64,000 nucleotides of DNA, from assembly GCA_017439665.1 (NCBI GenBank), contig JAFSIS010000030.1, positions 1-64,000 of the forward strand. The letters are read 5' to 3'. A model generated the notes under the pieces. That model saw nothing but the letters and a program-made list of their open reading frames with translations. It was not told the origin of the DNA and did not search any database. Below are positions 17,391 through 25,635 of this stretch, in pieces (position 1 is the first letter of the stretch; each line of letters starts with the position of its first letter). A program made the position numbers and the translations under genes. The DNA is from Lachnospiraceae bacterium (lineage in GTDB: Bacteria > Bacillota > Clostridia > Lachnospirales > Lachnospiraceae).

Positions 17391-17837
17391 TTATTCATTT
17401 CTCTTATATTCAGCAGAACCGAACCCAAGGATCATAATGAAAAAATTGTATAACAGAACCAGTCCTACCGTAAAGCCCACACCCATTCCGAAAACACGGG
17501 AAAGTCTGTTAAGCATCATAATGATAATTACGATTGCCGCAATCAAAGCAATGATTGCTCCAATGATGGCGATCGTAGAAAATGAAGCAACACCAATCCC
17601 TAAAAGAACAGCATATAAGAACATCAATCCAAAGACGATCCAGAAGAACTTTCCTTCCCAACAGATCTTAAAGGTTATGTACTCTCCGTACAAAGGTATG
17701 ATTGCCTTCCAGCCTGCCTCACCTGCCTTCACAAACATCTTCCATCTGGCGATATAAAAAATGATCCCCACACCCATGCTGATCAGGGATAAAACTAAAT
17801 ATACAGCCATGAAACCTACTAACATTTCCTCACTCAT
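17391..17837 (-). CDS. DUF5684-type membrane protein
   Basis: A 148-residue integral membrane protein with about four hydrophobic helices and the motif GWKAIIPLYGEYITFKICW between helix 1 and 2, characteristic of DUF5684 and of small membrane proteins often fused to signal-peptidase-like neighbours. It has no charged catalytic residues in the membrane. It stands alone, with a terminator downstream and a separate start region (GGAGGG before the ATG). Function unknown. Confidence 0.75.
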   Translation of the reverse strand: MSEEMLVGFMAVYLVLSLISMGVGIIFYIARWKMFVKAGEAGWKAIIPLYGEYITFKICWEGKFFWIVFGLMFLYAVLLGIGVASFSTIAIIGAIIALIAAIVIIIMMLNRLSRVFGMGVGFTVGLVLLYNFFIMILGFGSAEYKRNE

Positions 17838-17933
17838 TATTTTTCCTCCCTCGTATAAAATATGGTTCTAAGTTTAATCCATCTGGCATATTATTGCAAG
17901 AAATAATCGAAATTTGTAAATTTTATGCAAATT

Positions 17934-18773
17934 TCACTCCCGCACATACCTCTCCTTAAGTTCCCCTGCCATCTCCTCCACGGTTTTTCCCAAAACAGGA
18001 TGCCGGAAACAGGGGGCCAGCTGCATAAGGGGAATCAGAACAAAATCCCGATTAGCCATATCCCTGTGGGGGATCTGCAGATCCTCTTCCTCCAGAACTT
18101 CTTTATCATAAAAAAGAATATCCAGATCCAGGGTTCTTGGTCCCCAATGGATTTTTCTTTCCCGGCCGGCTGCAGCCTCCAGCTGGTGCAGATAGTCCAG
18201 AAGCTGCCTGGGATTCAAGAGAGTTTCTGCCTCCAGCACACCGTTGATAAAATCTTCCTGCTCTACTTCTCCGTAGGGTGCCGTAATAAAATACTCAGAA
18301 GTTCTCACACCACGGAAATGAGGATGTTCCTCTATGCTTATCAGTGCTTCCTTAATATACCTCCTGCTGTTCCCCATATTGGAGCCAAAAGCAATATATA
18401 TCTTATGCCAGCCCCGGGTAATCTCTACCGACAAAGTCTCAAATTCCATCTCCACCGGTGCCTGAGGCTTTTGCAGCTCCAGGGTCACCTCCTCTACCAG
18501 CGGAAAATGCAGCAAAATATCCCGGGCTGCTTCTTCGGCAGCCCGTTCAATCAGGTCATAGGACTGCCTGGTGAGACTCTTTTTCATCTGTTCACAGACT
18601 TCTCCATAATGGGTGGACTCCTCCAGACGATCACTGGCTCCGGCCCTGCTTAAATCCGTATAAAGGTCGGCATTCACCACAAACATCTGGCCTTCTTTTT
18701 TTTCAAAGGCAAACACACCATGGTGGGCGAATATCCTCAGTCCCCGGATATGTATACAATCTTTTTTTTTCAT
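17934..18773 (-). CDS. folBK: Fused dihydroneopterin aldolase / HPPK
   Basis: A 279-residue bifunctional folate enzyme. Residues 1-118 are FolB-like (IHIRGLRIFAHHGVFAFEK, and an ESTHYGEVCEQM segment). Residues about 124-279 are 6-hydroxymethyl-dihydropterin pyrophosphokinase (YIAFGSNMGN, FINGVLEAET, and the ATP-binding GPRTLDLDILFYD with the HRDMANRDFVLIPL end). It catalyses two consecutive steps before FolP. It is the last gene of the operon folC-folE-HD-folP-folBK; about 80 bases containing a tandem repeat separate it from folP. Confidence 0.93.
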   Translation of the reverse strand: MKKKDCIHIRGLRIFAHHGVFAFEKKEGQMFVVNADLYTDLSRAGASDRLEESTHYGEVCEQMKKSLTRQSYDLIERAAEEAARDILLHFPLVEEVTLELQKPQAPVEMEFETLSVEITRGWHKIYIAFGSNMGNSRRYIKEALISIEEHPHFRGVRTSEYFITAPYGEVEQEDFINGVLEAETLLNPRQLLDYLHQLEAAAGRERKIHWGPRTLDLDILFYDKEVLEEEDLQIPHRDMANRDFVLIPLMQLAPCFRHPVLGKTVEEMAGELKERYVRE

Positions 18774-18795
18774 GATTCAACCCCCGTCTTATCTG

Positions 18796-18861
18796 CCATT
18801 ACAGGTTAAATGCCCTGTTTCTTTCTTTCCATTGCAGGTTAAATACCCTGTTTCTTACTTT
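18796..18861. repeat. 33-bp tandem duplication at folP / folBK junction
   Basis: Two adjacent 33-base units (18796-18828 and 18829-18861) differ at only three positions. Each contains CAGGTTAAAT-GCCCTG-like complementary ends able to form a short CAGG/CCTG stem. The second unit covers the folP stop codon. Confidence 0.8.
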
Positions 18862-19676
18862 GAATTCTGCATCTGCCCTAAAATAGCCTCTGCCATCTTT
18901 ATGGCCTGTGCATGGGCCTTAATATCATGTACCCGCAAAAAACTACAGCCCTGAAGTATGCCAAATACCCCTGTTACCACCGTTCCGATAAGCCTTTCTT
19001 CCGGCTCTACATTTAAAGTAAGGCCAATAACCGACTTGCGGGAGGTTCCAAGAAGCAGAGGATATCCCAAAGTCTGCAGCTCCTTTAAATGGCCGATGGC
19101 TGCCAGATTCTGTTCATAGGTCTTTCCAAAACCCACACCTGGATCCAGAATGATTTTATCCTTAGAAATCCCTGCTGCTTCAGCAGTATGAAGAATATGA
19201 GTAAAATCTGCGGCCATATCCTCCATAAAGGAAGTGTAATCTGCCTCCTTCCGATTATGCATCAGGCAGCAGGCCACCTGGCTATCCGCAATGATCTTTC
19301 CCATTTCAGGATCATACTGAAGTCCCCAGATATCGTTGATCAGATCTGCACCGGACCGGATTCCCGCCTTAGCCACGGCTCCCTTATAGGTATCCAGAGA
19401 AACCGGAACATCGAATCGTTCTTTTACAGCCTCGATCACAGGCACAATCCTTCCAATCTCTTCATCATCGGAAATCTGTATATAACCGGGTCTGGTAGAC
19501 TCTCCACCGATATCCAGGATATCCATTCCCTCCTTAAGCATTTCCTCCACACGGAAGAGCGCTGCATCCAAAGTATGATATTTTCCACCGTCAGAAAAGG
19601 AATCCGGAGTGATATTCAGGATTCCCATAAGATAAGTATGATTTGTGGTATCAAATTCCTTTGTGCCAATTCTCAT
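18855..19676 (-). CDS. folP: Dihydropteroate synthase
   Basis: A 273-residue TIM-barrel enzyme that joins hydroxymethyl-dihydropterin pyrophosphate to p-aminobenzoate. It shows the pterin-binding signatures LMGILNITPDSFSDGG (near 15-30) and DIGGESTRPG, plus NDIWGLQYDPEM, DPGVGFGK and LLGTSRKSVIG, all in the usual places. The length is normal for single-domain FolP. It lies between the HD-domain gene and folBK in the folate operon. It is the sulfonamide target family; no resistance mutation can be called without alignment. Confidence 0.95.
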   Translation of the reverse strand: MRIGTKEFDTTNHTYLMGILNITPDSFSDGGKYHTLDAALFRVEEMLKEGMDILDIGGESTRPGYIQISDDEEIGRIVPVIEAVKERFDVPVSLDTYKGAVAKAGIRSGADLINDIWGLQYDPEMGKIIADSQVACCLMHNRKEADYTSFMEDMAADFTHILHTAEAAGISKDKIILDPGVGFGKTYEQNLAAIGHLKELQTLGYPLLLGTSRKSVIGLTLNVEPEERLIGTVVTGVFGILQGCSFLRVHDIKAHAQAIKMAEAILGQMQNSK

Positions 19677-19715
19677 GCTGTCTTCCTCATTTCAATGTAT
19701 CTTTCTCATTAACTG

Positions 19716-20228
19716 TTACAAAACCAGCTCCAGATTCTTCTTCTCACGGCTCCAGTCACAGATTCCCTCCGCCCTGCAGCCAAAGCAGGACCGACTCAGC
19801 TTGTCTGCCCGATAGAGATAACCGGACAGGTTTTTTTCCTCTTTAACTGCCTTATTTCTATGGTTTCCAATGGCTTCGGTAATGGTATCAACTTCCCCCG
19901 GAGCAAATCCACAGTCCACTAATATCGGTCCTGCCAGCTCTTTACTTGCCAAAGCATGATCTATACCATCCTCATATTCCTTCCATCTTCCGATATCGTG
20001 TAAAAGTCCTGCTCCATAGATCCATTCCTTATGGACAGAAGGCAACGGTACAGGGTTCTCTGGCAACCCGTTTCCCTCCTCCAGATACAGGATCCAGGCC
20101 AGGCGACAGACATCCAGAAAATGAACCAGATCGTGTCCGCAGAAAATTCTGTCTTCCTCTGCTTCTGCAATCTTTGCACAATAGCGGATATAATCAGGAT
20201 GATGTAAAATCCGGTTGACTCGTTCCAT
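19716..20228 (-). CDS. HD-domain phosphohydrolase in folate operon
   Basis: A 170-residue HD-superfamily protein. Metal ligands are visible as H in GHDLVHFLDV, HD in GLLHDIGRW, a further H in DHALASKE and D in YRADKLSR, so the site looks intact. The C-terminal tail has three cysteines (SCFGCRAEGIC). I chose the ATG at 20228, which has AAAGGAG at ideal spacing; a GTG six codons earlier would lie on the folE stop. It sits between folE and folP. The step between them, removal of phosphates from dihydroneopterin triphosphate, has no other candidate here, so a FolQ-like role is an attractive inference, not a demonstrated one. Confidence 0.75.
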   Translation of the reverse strand: MERVNRILHHPDYIRYCAKIAEAEEDRIFCGHDLVHFLDVCRLAWILYLEEGNGLPENPVPLPSVHKEWIYGAGLLHDIGRWKEYEDGIDHALASKELAGPILVDCGFAPGEVDTITEAIGNHRNKAVKEEKNLSGYLYRADKLSRSCFGCRAEGICDWSREKKNLELVL

Positions 20229-20242
20229 TTTCTCTCCTTTGC

Positions 20243-20869
20243 TCACCGCCCCAGCATCCGGTAAAAGTCATCCTGCAGTCTGGGCTCATCCGTAAAACAG
20301 CCTCTGGTCACACAGGTAACCGTTTTGCTGCCCGGCTTTTTGATCCCCCTCATGGTCATACACATGTGTTCTGCTTCTACCATAACCATTACTCCCCGGG
20401 GCTTAAGACACTCCATCAGAGCATCTGCAATCTGGGCAGACATTCTTTCCTGAAGCTGGGGCCTTTTGGCAAAAACCTCTACCAGACGGGCCAGCTTACT
20501 TAACCCTGCCACCTCTCCCTTGGGAAGGTAAGCCAGATGCACCTTCCCAAAAAAAGGCAGTAAATGGTGCTCACACATGGAAAAAAAGGTAATATCCTTT
20601 TCCAGGATGATATGATCATCCTCCACGGGAAAACGCTTTGCCAAATGCTGCCCCGGTAACTCCTCCATACCGGAAAATACCTCTTCATACATTCGGGCAA
20701 TCCTGTCCGGCGTTTCCCGTAAGCCTTCCCGATTCAGATCTTCACCGATTCCTTCCAGGATCAGCCTGACCCCTTCTTTTATCTTCTCCTGATTAATCAT
20801 GGTTTCTCTCACTCTGTTTTCAGACATCTTCAACTTATTCAGTGCCTGTCCACAGACCTTTCCTTTCAT
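20243..20869 (-). CDS. folE: GTP cyclohydrolase I
   Basis: Up to 208 residues. The enzyme opens GTP to dihydroneopterin triphosphate, the first committed folate step. Diagnostic motifs are [13 protein letters not shown], the zinc-binding [30 protein letters not shown], and [17 protein letters not shown] residues with the second cysteine. The listed start overlaps the folC stop by four bases and has GGAAG upstream, supporting coupling. An internal ATG at 20800 ([10 protein letters not shown]) would give the more usual 185-residue size, so the true start is uncertain. Confidence 0.93.
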   Translation of the reverse strand: MKGKVCGQALNKLKMSENRVRETMINQEKIKEGVRLILEGIGEDLNREGLRETPDRIARMYEEVFSGMEELPGQHLAKRFPVEDDHIILEKDITFFSMCEHHLLPFFGKVHLAYLPKGEVAGLSKLARLVEVFAKRPQLQERMSAQIADALMECLKPRGVMVMVEAEHMCMTMRGIKKPGSKTVTCVTRGCFTDEPRLQDDFYRMLGR

Positions 20870-22164
20870 TTCTTCCGTCTGACCTCCACTGCCCGGATAC
20901 AGTCTCCCAGATAGGCCAGGGAGCCGAAGGCCACGATTACGGTATCCTTATCTGCCAGTAAAAAAGCCAGCTCCACTGCTTCCTCCACACTATCTGAGGC
21001 AGTCACCCTGGGATGTACCCTGGCCGCCAGCTCTGCCAGCTCCAAAGCCGGTAAAGCCCTGGGATTTCCTTTGGTGGAAACGGTAATGATGTGCTCCGCC
21101 AGAAAAGCTGTGTGAGCGATCACTTTTTCACACTCTTTGTCTCTAAACATTCCCATTATATATATAATTCGTTTGTTTGTAAAATAAAACTCCAGAGATT
21201 TTTTCAGCTCTAATGCCCCCGCCTCATTGTGGGCTCCATCCACCACAAAAACCGGCTTTTTACTAAGAATCTGGAAACGCCCTGGCCAGACCGCCTCTGC
21301 CATCCCCTTTAGCAGTGCTTTTTCAGAAACCGGATATCCCAGCCCTTCCAAAGCTTTTACTATTTCCAATACTACTGCTCCATTCACTGTCTGATACCGG
21401 CCAAGCAGGGAAATCTCTATATTCCTATAATTCCCATAGGAAAACTTTTGCCCCTGTAAGCTTTTACTCTGACCCTCTTTTATTTCTTCTTTTTCAACCT
21501 GATAAAAGGCTTTCACCCCACGCTGCCCGGCTATTTTTTCCAGCACGGCTGCTACTTCCTCCGGCTGAGGTGCTGAAACTACAACAGCCCCCTCCTTCAT
21601 AATTCCTGCCTTTTGGCTGGCAATCTCTTCCAGGGTATTTCCCAGAAAAGCCATATGGTCCATGCTGACAGGAGTAAATACACAAACCAAAGGCTCTTCG
21701 ATCACATTGGTAGCATCCAGCTCTCCCCCCATTCCGGTTTCCAAAACCACCAGTTCACACCGTTTTTCCCGAAACAGTAAAAAACTCATGGCTGTCTCCA
21801 TTTCAAAGGGTGTGGGATGAGGTAGTCCCTCTGCCCCCATGGCATCCGCCTCCACAGCCACCTGCTCTACCAGCCTGGCTGTCCGTGCCTTGGAAACAGG
21901 CTTTCCCTGAACCTGAAATCGCTCCCGGTATTCAAAAATAGTGGGGGACACATAAGCACCCACCTTATAGCCTGCCGCTTTTAATACAGAAGTCAGAAAA
22001 GCCAGTGTGGAACCCTTTCCATTGGTTCCGGCTATATGAATGACCTTCAATCCCTGATGAGGATTTCCCAATCGTTTTAATAATTCCTTTACATTTGACA
22101 GGCCAGGTACGATACCGTAGCCTGCTGCTCTTTCCATATATTCCATGGCTTCCTGATAGTTCAT
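20866..22164 (-). CDS. folC: Folylpolyglutamate / dihydrofolate synthase
   Basis: A 432-residue Mur-ligase-family enzyme that adds glutamate to folates. It shows the ATP loop [12 protein letters not shown] (near 42-53), the acidic metal site in [29 protein letters not shown] and the C-terminal [12 protein letters not shown]. The length is normal. It is the first gene of the folate operon and is coupled to folE. A candidate promoter overlaps the start of the divergent gene at 22256. I saw no tetrahydrofolate riboswitch in the short leader. Confidence 0.94.
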   Translation of the reverse strand: MNYQEAMEYMERAAGYGIVPGLSNVKELLKRLGNPHQGLKVIHIAGTNGKGSTLAFLTSVLKAAGYKVGAYVSPTIFEYRERFQVQGKPVSKARTARLVEQVAVEADAMGAEGLPHPTPFEMETAMSFLLFREKRCELVVLETGMGGELDATNVIEEPLVCVFTPVSMDHMAFLGNTLEEIASQKAGIMKEGAVVVSAPQPEEVAAVLEKIAGQRGVKAFYQVEKEEIKEGQSKSLQGQKFSYGNYRNIEISLLGRYQTVNGAVVLEIVKALEGLGYPVSEKALLKGMAEAVWPGRFQILSKKPVFVVDGAHNEAGALELKKSLEFYFTNKRIIYIMGMFRDKECEKVIAHTAFLAEHIITVSTKGNPRALPALELAELAARVHPRVTASDSVEEAVELAFLLADKDTVIVAFGSLAYLGDCIRAVEVRRKK

Positions 22165-22246
22165 CCTTATTTCCTCTTCCTTCTATCTGTTCAACATCCA
22201 TTTCTACAGTACAACTACATGAATAAGCCTTCCTCTGTAAGGCTAT

Positions 22247-22275
22247 ACTGTAAGTATGATAACGAAACTGATCAA
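22247..22275 (-). promoter_or_regulatory. Candidate promoter of the folate operon
   Basis: On the minus strand TTGATC (22270-22275) and TACAGT (22247-22252) are separated by 17 bases, about 85 bases upstream of folC. It overlaps the first codons of the divergent membrane-protein gene. Confidence 0.4.
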
Positions 22276-22651
22276 AAACTTTTTTTACTGCGGTGTTACC
22301 GGCTGGTTTACAGAAATCCTGTTCACTGCCTTTCAAAGCTTTCGCCGTCGCGACTGGCGGCTGATCGGCCAGACCTCTGTCTGGATGTTCCCTATTTATG
22401 GAATGGGCTGTCTTCTGCTCTTTCCTTACCGGCTGTTAAAAAACCATTCCACACTGGTAAGAGGAGTTTCCTATACCCTTGCCATTTTTACCGGTGAATA
22501 TTTAAGCGGGCGCCTGTTGACCCGCTTTCATGCCTGCCCCTGGGATTACTCCTCCAGCCGCTTTAACCTGCACAGGGTAATCCGTCTGGACTATGCTCCC
22601 GGCTGGTTCCTTCTGGGTCTTTTTCTGGAAAGATTTCACAGGCAGGAATAA
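22256..22651 (+). CDS. Small CmpB-type (PF06541) membrane protein
   Basis: A 131-residue membrane protein with about four hydrophobic helices. The sequence FFYCGVTGWFTEILF near the start and CPWDYSSSRFNLHRVIRLD near residue 95 match the 'putative ABC-transporter type IV' family, also seen in the gene at 26520-27500 (GWCFESS, WDYSDQPFN). The function of the family is unknown. No good ribosome binding site precedes the ATG; instead a TATACT hexamer ends six bases before it, so the message may be leaderless. Confidence 0.7.
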   Translation: MITKLIKNFFYCGVTGWFTEILFTAFQSFRRRDWRLIGQTSVWMFPIYGMGCLLLFPYRLLKNHSTLVRGVSYTLAIFTGEYLSGRLLTRFHACPWDYSSSRFNLHRVIRLDYAPGWFLLGLFLERFHRQE

Positions 22652-22735
22652 GAAAGCTGCCGCAAAGCCTCTGCATACGCTCTTTACGACAGCCCTTTTG
22701 CCCTCTATCCTTCCTTCTTTTCGTGAAATCTGCCC

Positions 22736-23119
22736 TTACAGCTTCTCCAGATCCTCTGCCTCATCAATTATCCCGCTTCCGATATCCAGTGTAGTCAGGG
22801 TTCTTCTCTTGATCCTGGCTGCCTCTGATGCCTCAAGAATAAAATCCTTTACCTCTTTGGCATGGCGGATATGCTCGATAAGAAGTGTAGGATTAGTGGT
22901 GTCCCCAGTGTGGCAGACTACCGTACCCAGGCCGAACAACCTCTCTGCAAGGGAAATCCTAAGCTCCACATCCTGCACCTTATACATATAGCAGTCGTTT
23001 TCTGTGGTTCTTAAAAGACCGCTGTTAATGGTAATCATATCCTCCTTCACACTATATTGGGTAAAGGTCCAGGGAAGTCCGAAAAACAATATTCTCTTTC
23101 TCTCTATAAATTCAGCCAT
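22736..23119 (-). CDS. PH-domain (bPH_2 / DUF304-like) protein
   Basis: A 127-residue protein that begins MAEFIERKRILFFGLPWTF and contains alternating strands (YSVKEDMITINSGLLRTTEN, then YKVQDVELRISLAERLFG) like bacterial PH domains, which usually bind lipids or proteins at the membrane. There is no transmembrane helix. GGAGGG six bases before the ATG at 23119 supports this start over an in-frame one 23 codons upstream. It stands alone between a convergent membrane-protein gene and a divergent nitroreductase gene. Biological role unknown. Confidence 0.7.
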   Translation of the reverse strand: MAEFIERKRILFFGLPWTFTQYSVKEDMITINSGLLRTTENDCYMYKVQDVELRISLAERLFGLGTVVCHTGDTTNPTLLIEHIRHAKEVKDFILEASEAARIKRRTLTTLDIGSGIIDEAEDLEKL

Positions 23120-23230
23120 AATCAGCCCTCCATTCTGTATGCAGATTTCCTGCCCTGATCCATTTAAGTTTTTTCCATTGTACTCCATTCCTCCGGCTAA
23201 TGCAAGATTCAGAACCTCAGTAACTTTCCA

Positions 23231-23259
23231 TTGAAAGTACAGGGCCTTTATGCTAGAAT
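23231..23259 (+). promoter_or_regulatory. Promoter of nitroreductase gene
   Basis: TTGAAA (23231-23236), a 17-base spacer and TAGAAT (23254-23259) form a near-consensus promoter. The -35 box is embedded in a small inverted repeat, ACTTTC-CATT-GAAAGT (23223-23238), which could be an operator. The leader carries AAAGGGGAGG before the start at 23290. Confidence 0.75.
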
Positions 23260-23289
23260 AGTAACAGTCTAAACAAAGGGGAGGTTATT

Positions 23290-23832
23290 ATGACTGCAAA
23301 AGAATGTATTTTAACCAGAAGAAGTGTTCGTAAATTTAAGGATACACCTGTAGATCATGCACTTTTGGAAGAAATTATTGAAACAGCATCCTATTCACCC
23401 AGCTGGAAGCATACCCAGATTACCCGTTACATAGCTATTGAAGGGGAAACCAAGGACCGAATCTGTAAGGAATGCTATGAGGCATGGCCCAATAATTCTG
23501 TTATTACTGCCGGTGCACCCGTTTTAATGGCACTTTGTATGGTGACCAAACGCAGTGGCTTTGAACGTGATGGTTCCTATTCCACCTGGAGAGAAGATGG
23601 CTGGCAGATGTTCGATGTGGGTATTTCCTGCCAGAGCTTTTCCCTTGCCTGCCATGAAAAGGGTCTTGGTTCTGTTGTTCTCGGTATTTTTGACCAGCAG
23701 AAGGTTACTGATATCTTAGGTATTCCCGAAGGACAGGAGCTTGTTGCTTTAATGCCCGTTGGCTATCCTGATGAAGAGCCCAAGTGTCCTAAGAGAAAAC
23801 CTGTTGAAGATTTATTATCCTATAGAAATTAA
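23290..23832 (+). CDS. Nitroreductase-family flavoprotein
   Basis: A 180-residue FMN-dependent oxidoreductase. The N-terminal ILTRRSVRKFKDTPVDHALL contains the FMN-binding RRSVRKF, and the C-terminal half has GLGSVVLGIFDQQKV and a PVGYPDEEPK end, both typical of the family. Four cysteines are present. Substrates of such proteins (nitro compounds, quinones, flavins) cannot be deduced from sequence. It is monocistronic: it has its own promoter and is followed by a hairpin (23839-23863) before pyrB. Confidence 0.88.
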   Translation: MTAKECILTRRSVRKFKDTPVDHALLEEIIETASYSPSWKHTQITRYIAIEGETKDRICKECYEAWPNNSVITAGAPVLMALCMVTKRSGFERDGSYSTWREDGWQMFDVGISCQSFSLACHEKGLGSVVLGIFDQQKVTDILGIPEGQELVALMPVGYPDEEPKCPKRKPVEDLLSYRN

Positions 23833-23838
23833 ACCATA

Positions 23839-23863
23839 TAGCTGTCACATTTTGTGGCAGCTA
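23839..23863 (+). terminator. Hairpin between nitroreductase and pyrB
   Basis: Arms TAGCTGTCACA and TGTGGCAGCTA pair with one wobble around a TTT loop. The following sequence is only moderately T-rich, so it may be a weak terminator or part of the pyrB leader. Confidence 0.5.
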
Positions 23864-23919
23864 CTTCTTTGCGTATTTTCTGCTTTGATTATTCAAAACC
23901 CATAAAAAGGAGGTAATCT

Positions 23920-24831
23920 ATGAGACATTTAATGACCCCACTGGATTTTAGCGTAGAGGAATTGGAACGCCTCTTCGACCTGGCTGCTGACATTGAGCGT
24001 GAGCCATCCAAATATGCCCATGCCTGCGACGGAAAAATCCTCGCCACCTGCTTTTATGAACCCAGTACCCGAACTCGTTTAAGCTTTGAATCTGCCATGA
24101 TTCAGCTTGGAGGACAGGTTCTTGGCTTCTCCGATGCCGGCTCATCCTCTGCCACAAAGGGAGAAAGCGTATCCGACACCATTCGGATGATCTCCTGCTA
24201 TTCACATATCTGTGCCATGCGCCATCCTAAAGAGGGATCCGCTATGGTTGCTTCCATGGCAGCTTCCATCCCTGTGATCAATGCCGGTGATGGCGGTCAT
24301 CAGCATCCCACCCAGACCTTGACGGATCTGCTCACCATCCGTTCCCTGAAAGGCCGTCTGGACAACTTCACTATCGGTCTTTGCGGTGATCTGAAATTCG
24401 GCAGAACCGTACACTCCCTGATCAATGCTCTTGTGCGGTATGATAATGTGAAATTCATCTTTATTTCTCCTGAAGAGCTGAAGGTTCCCGACTATATTAT
24501 TGAAATGCTTAAGGAAAAAAACATTCCCTTTGAAGAAGTGATCCGTCTGGAGGATGTGATGCCCTCTCTGGACCTTCTTTACATGACCCGTGTTCAAAGA
24601 GAACGTTTCTTTAACGAGCAGGACTACGTGAGACTGAAGGATTTCTATATTTTAAATAAAGAAAAAATGGATCTGGCAAAGGAGGATATGCTGGTGCTCC
24701 ATCCCCTTCCCCGTGTGAACGAAATTTCCGTAGAAGTAGATGAAGATCCCAGGGCAGCCTATTTCCGTCAGGTACAATATGGTGTATATGTCCGTATGGC
24801 CCTGATCCTCACTCTGTTGGAGTTGGCTTAA
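23920..24831 (+). CDS. pyrB: Aspartate carbamoyltransferase, catalytic chain
   Basis: A 303-residue enzyme that condenses carbamoyl phosphate and aspartate in pyrimidine synthesis. It carries the carbamoyl-phosphate signature [16 protein letters not shown], the TKGES loop, [15 protein letters not shown], and the [10 protein letters not shown] segment near the C-terminus. The length is normal. AGGAGGT precedes the start. pyrI follows on the same strand after 102 bases with internal hairpins, so the holoenzyme is the allosteric PyrB-PyrI type. Confidence 0.97.
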   Translation: MRHLMTPLDFSVEELERLFDLAADIEREPSKYAHACDGKILATCFYEPSTRTRLSFESAMIQLGGQVLGFSDAGSSSATKGESVSDTIRMISCYSHICAMRHPKEGSAMVASMAASIPVINAGDGGHQHPTQTLTDLLTIRSLKGRLDNFTIGLCGDLKFGRTVHSLINALVRYDNVKFIFISPEELKVPDYIIEMLKEKNIPFEEVIRLEDVMPSLDLLYMTRVQRERFFNEQDYVRLKDFYILNKEKMDLAKEDMLVLHPLPRVNEISVEVDEDPRAAYFRQVQYGVYVRMALILTLLELA

Positions 24832-24848
24832 TCTCTGGAACACCAGCA

Positions 24849-24867
24849 TCACAAGCCATACTTGTGA
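24849..24867 (+). other. Hairpin in pyrB-pyrI intercistronic region
   Basis: TCACAAG and CTTGTGA pair perfectly around CCATA; flanking CAG and CTG can extend the stem. A second AT-rich hairpin follows near 24889-24906. Neither has a T tail, so they look like RNA processing or stability structures, not terminators. Confidence 0.45.
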
Positions 24868-24933
24868 CACTGCTTAAATTAAGAAAGGGAAAAATTTCTG
24901 ATTTTTCACACTACTACCTGAAAGGAGCAAATC

Positions 24934-25374
24934 ATGTTAAATATCGGAAAAATTGAAGAGGGCTTTGTACTGGACCACATTCCTGCCGGCAAAAGTCTTT
25001 CCATCTACCATCATTTGCAGCTGGATAAACTGGATTGTACCGTCGCCATCATTAAAAATGCCAAAAGCAGTAAAATGGGAAAAAAGGATCTGTTAAAGGT
25101 AGAATGCGATATTGAAAAAATGAATATGGACGTCCTGGCCGTTATCGACCACAACATTACCGTCAATGTCATTAAAAACGGAGAAATTGTAGAGAAAAAA
25201 GGGCTGGTTCTTCCTAAAGAAATTAAAAATGTAATGAAGTGTAAAAATCCCCGCTGCATTACCTCCATCGAACAGGAACTTCCCCATATCTTCACCCTTG
25301 CCGATGAAAAGAAAGAAGTTTATCGCTGCAAATACTGTGAGGAGAAATTCGATAAACATTCACTGATTATCTAA
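24934..25374 (+). CDS. pyrI: Aspartate carbamoyltransferase, regulatory chain
   Basis: A 146-residue regulatory subunit that binds CTP/ATP and adjusts PyrB activity. The nucleotide domain starts with IEEGFVLDHIPAGKSL, and the zinc domain has four cysteines arranged as KCKNPRCIT and YRCKYCEEKF, which hold the contact with PyrB. The length is slightly below the E. coli protein (153). AAAGGAG precedes the ATG. It is the last gene before a large intergenic repeat region (25382-25635). Confidence 0.96.
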   Translation: MLNIGKIEEGFVLDHIPAGKSLSIYHHLQLDKLDCTVAIIKNAKSSKMGKKDLLKVECDIEKMNMDVLAVIDHNITVNVIKNGEIVEKKGLVLPKEIKNVMKCKNPRCITSIEQELPHIFTLADEKKEVYRCKYCEEKFDKHSLII

Positions 25375-25381
25375 GAAAAAA

Positions 25382-25468
25382 GGGCTGTTGCAGAATTCTT
25401 TCATCAGCTTACTGTTATCCTTTGTTCGCTTGTTGCTACGGACATTGTAGCCAAATATCGGACTAAAA
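25382..25468 (+). repeat. Dispersed intergenic element, copy 1
   Basis: Starting GGGCTGTTGCA, this stretch can be read alongside 59423-59510 (GGGCTGCTGCA): shared words include AGCTTACTGTT, ATCC, CGC and GAC in the same order. No coding potential is seen. It adjoins a small palindrome and a long inverted repeat, together forming a composite repeat block after pyrI. Confidence 0.6.
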
Positions 25469-25494
25469 GAACACTGATTAAATCAGCCTTTCCC
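25468..25494. repeat. Short palindromic repeat, copy 1
   Basis: ACACTGATTAAATCAG followed by a T/C-rich end; the core CTGATTAAATCAG occurs again at 43105-43117 with similar flanks (AAACA before, TTTCC after). CTGATT and AATCAG are the pairing arms. Confidence 0.6.
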
Positions 25495-25635
25495 TAACTA
25501 TTCAAGACAGGCTCGAAAATCCTTCGGATTTCCTTGCTATGGAAATCCATCCAATAGAAATAGAGAAAAACAGTCCTTTGAAAGCAAGCTTTCAGGGACT
25601 GTTTTTCTCTATTTCTGCTGTCCTGAATAATTAGA
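25494..25635. repeat. MITE-like long inverted repeat with embedded bidirectional terminator
   Basis: The outer ends CTAACTATTCAAGACAG (from 25494) and CTGTCCTGAATAATTAG (to about 25634) are complementary with two mismatches. Inside is a perfect 21-base inverted repeat (25556-25576 with 25596-25616) whose inner stem continues and whose arms carry T runs, so it should terminate transcription from both pyrI and the convergent metal-exporter gene. The right end covers that gene's stop codon. Part of the left half (GGCTCGAAAATCC and ATCCAATAGAAA) recurs inverted at 59365-59403. Confidence 0.75.

Noticed and set aside
20244..20246. GTG start for the folate-operon HD protein
   Set aside because: The ATG at 20228 has AAAGGAG at ideal distance, while the GTG has no site.
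22165..22255. Tetrahydrofolate riboswitch upstream of folC
   Set aside because: The leader is under 90 bases and shows none of the conserved paired elements.
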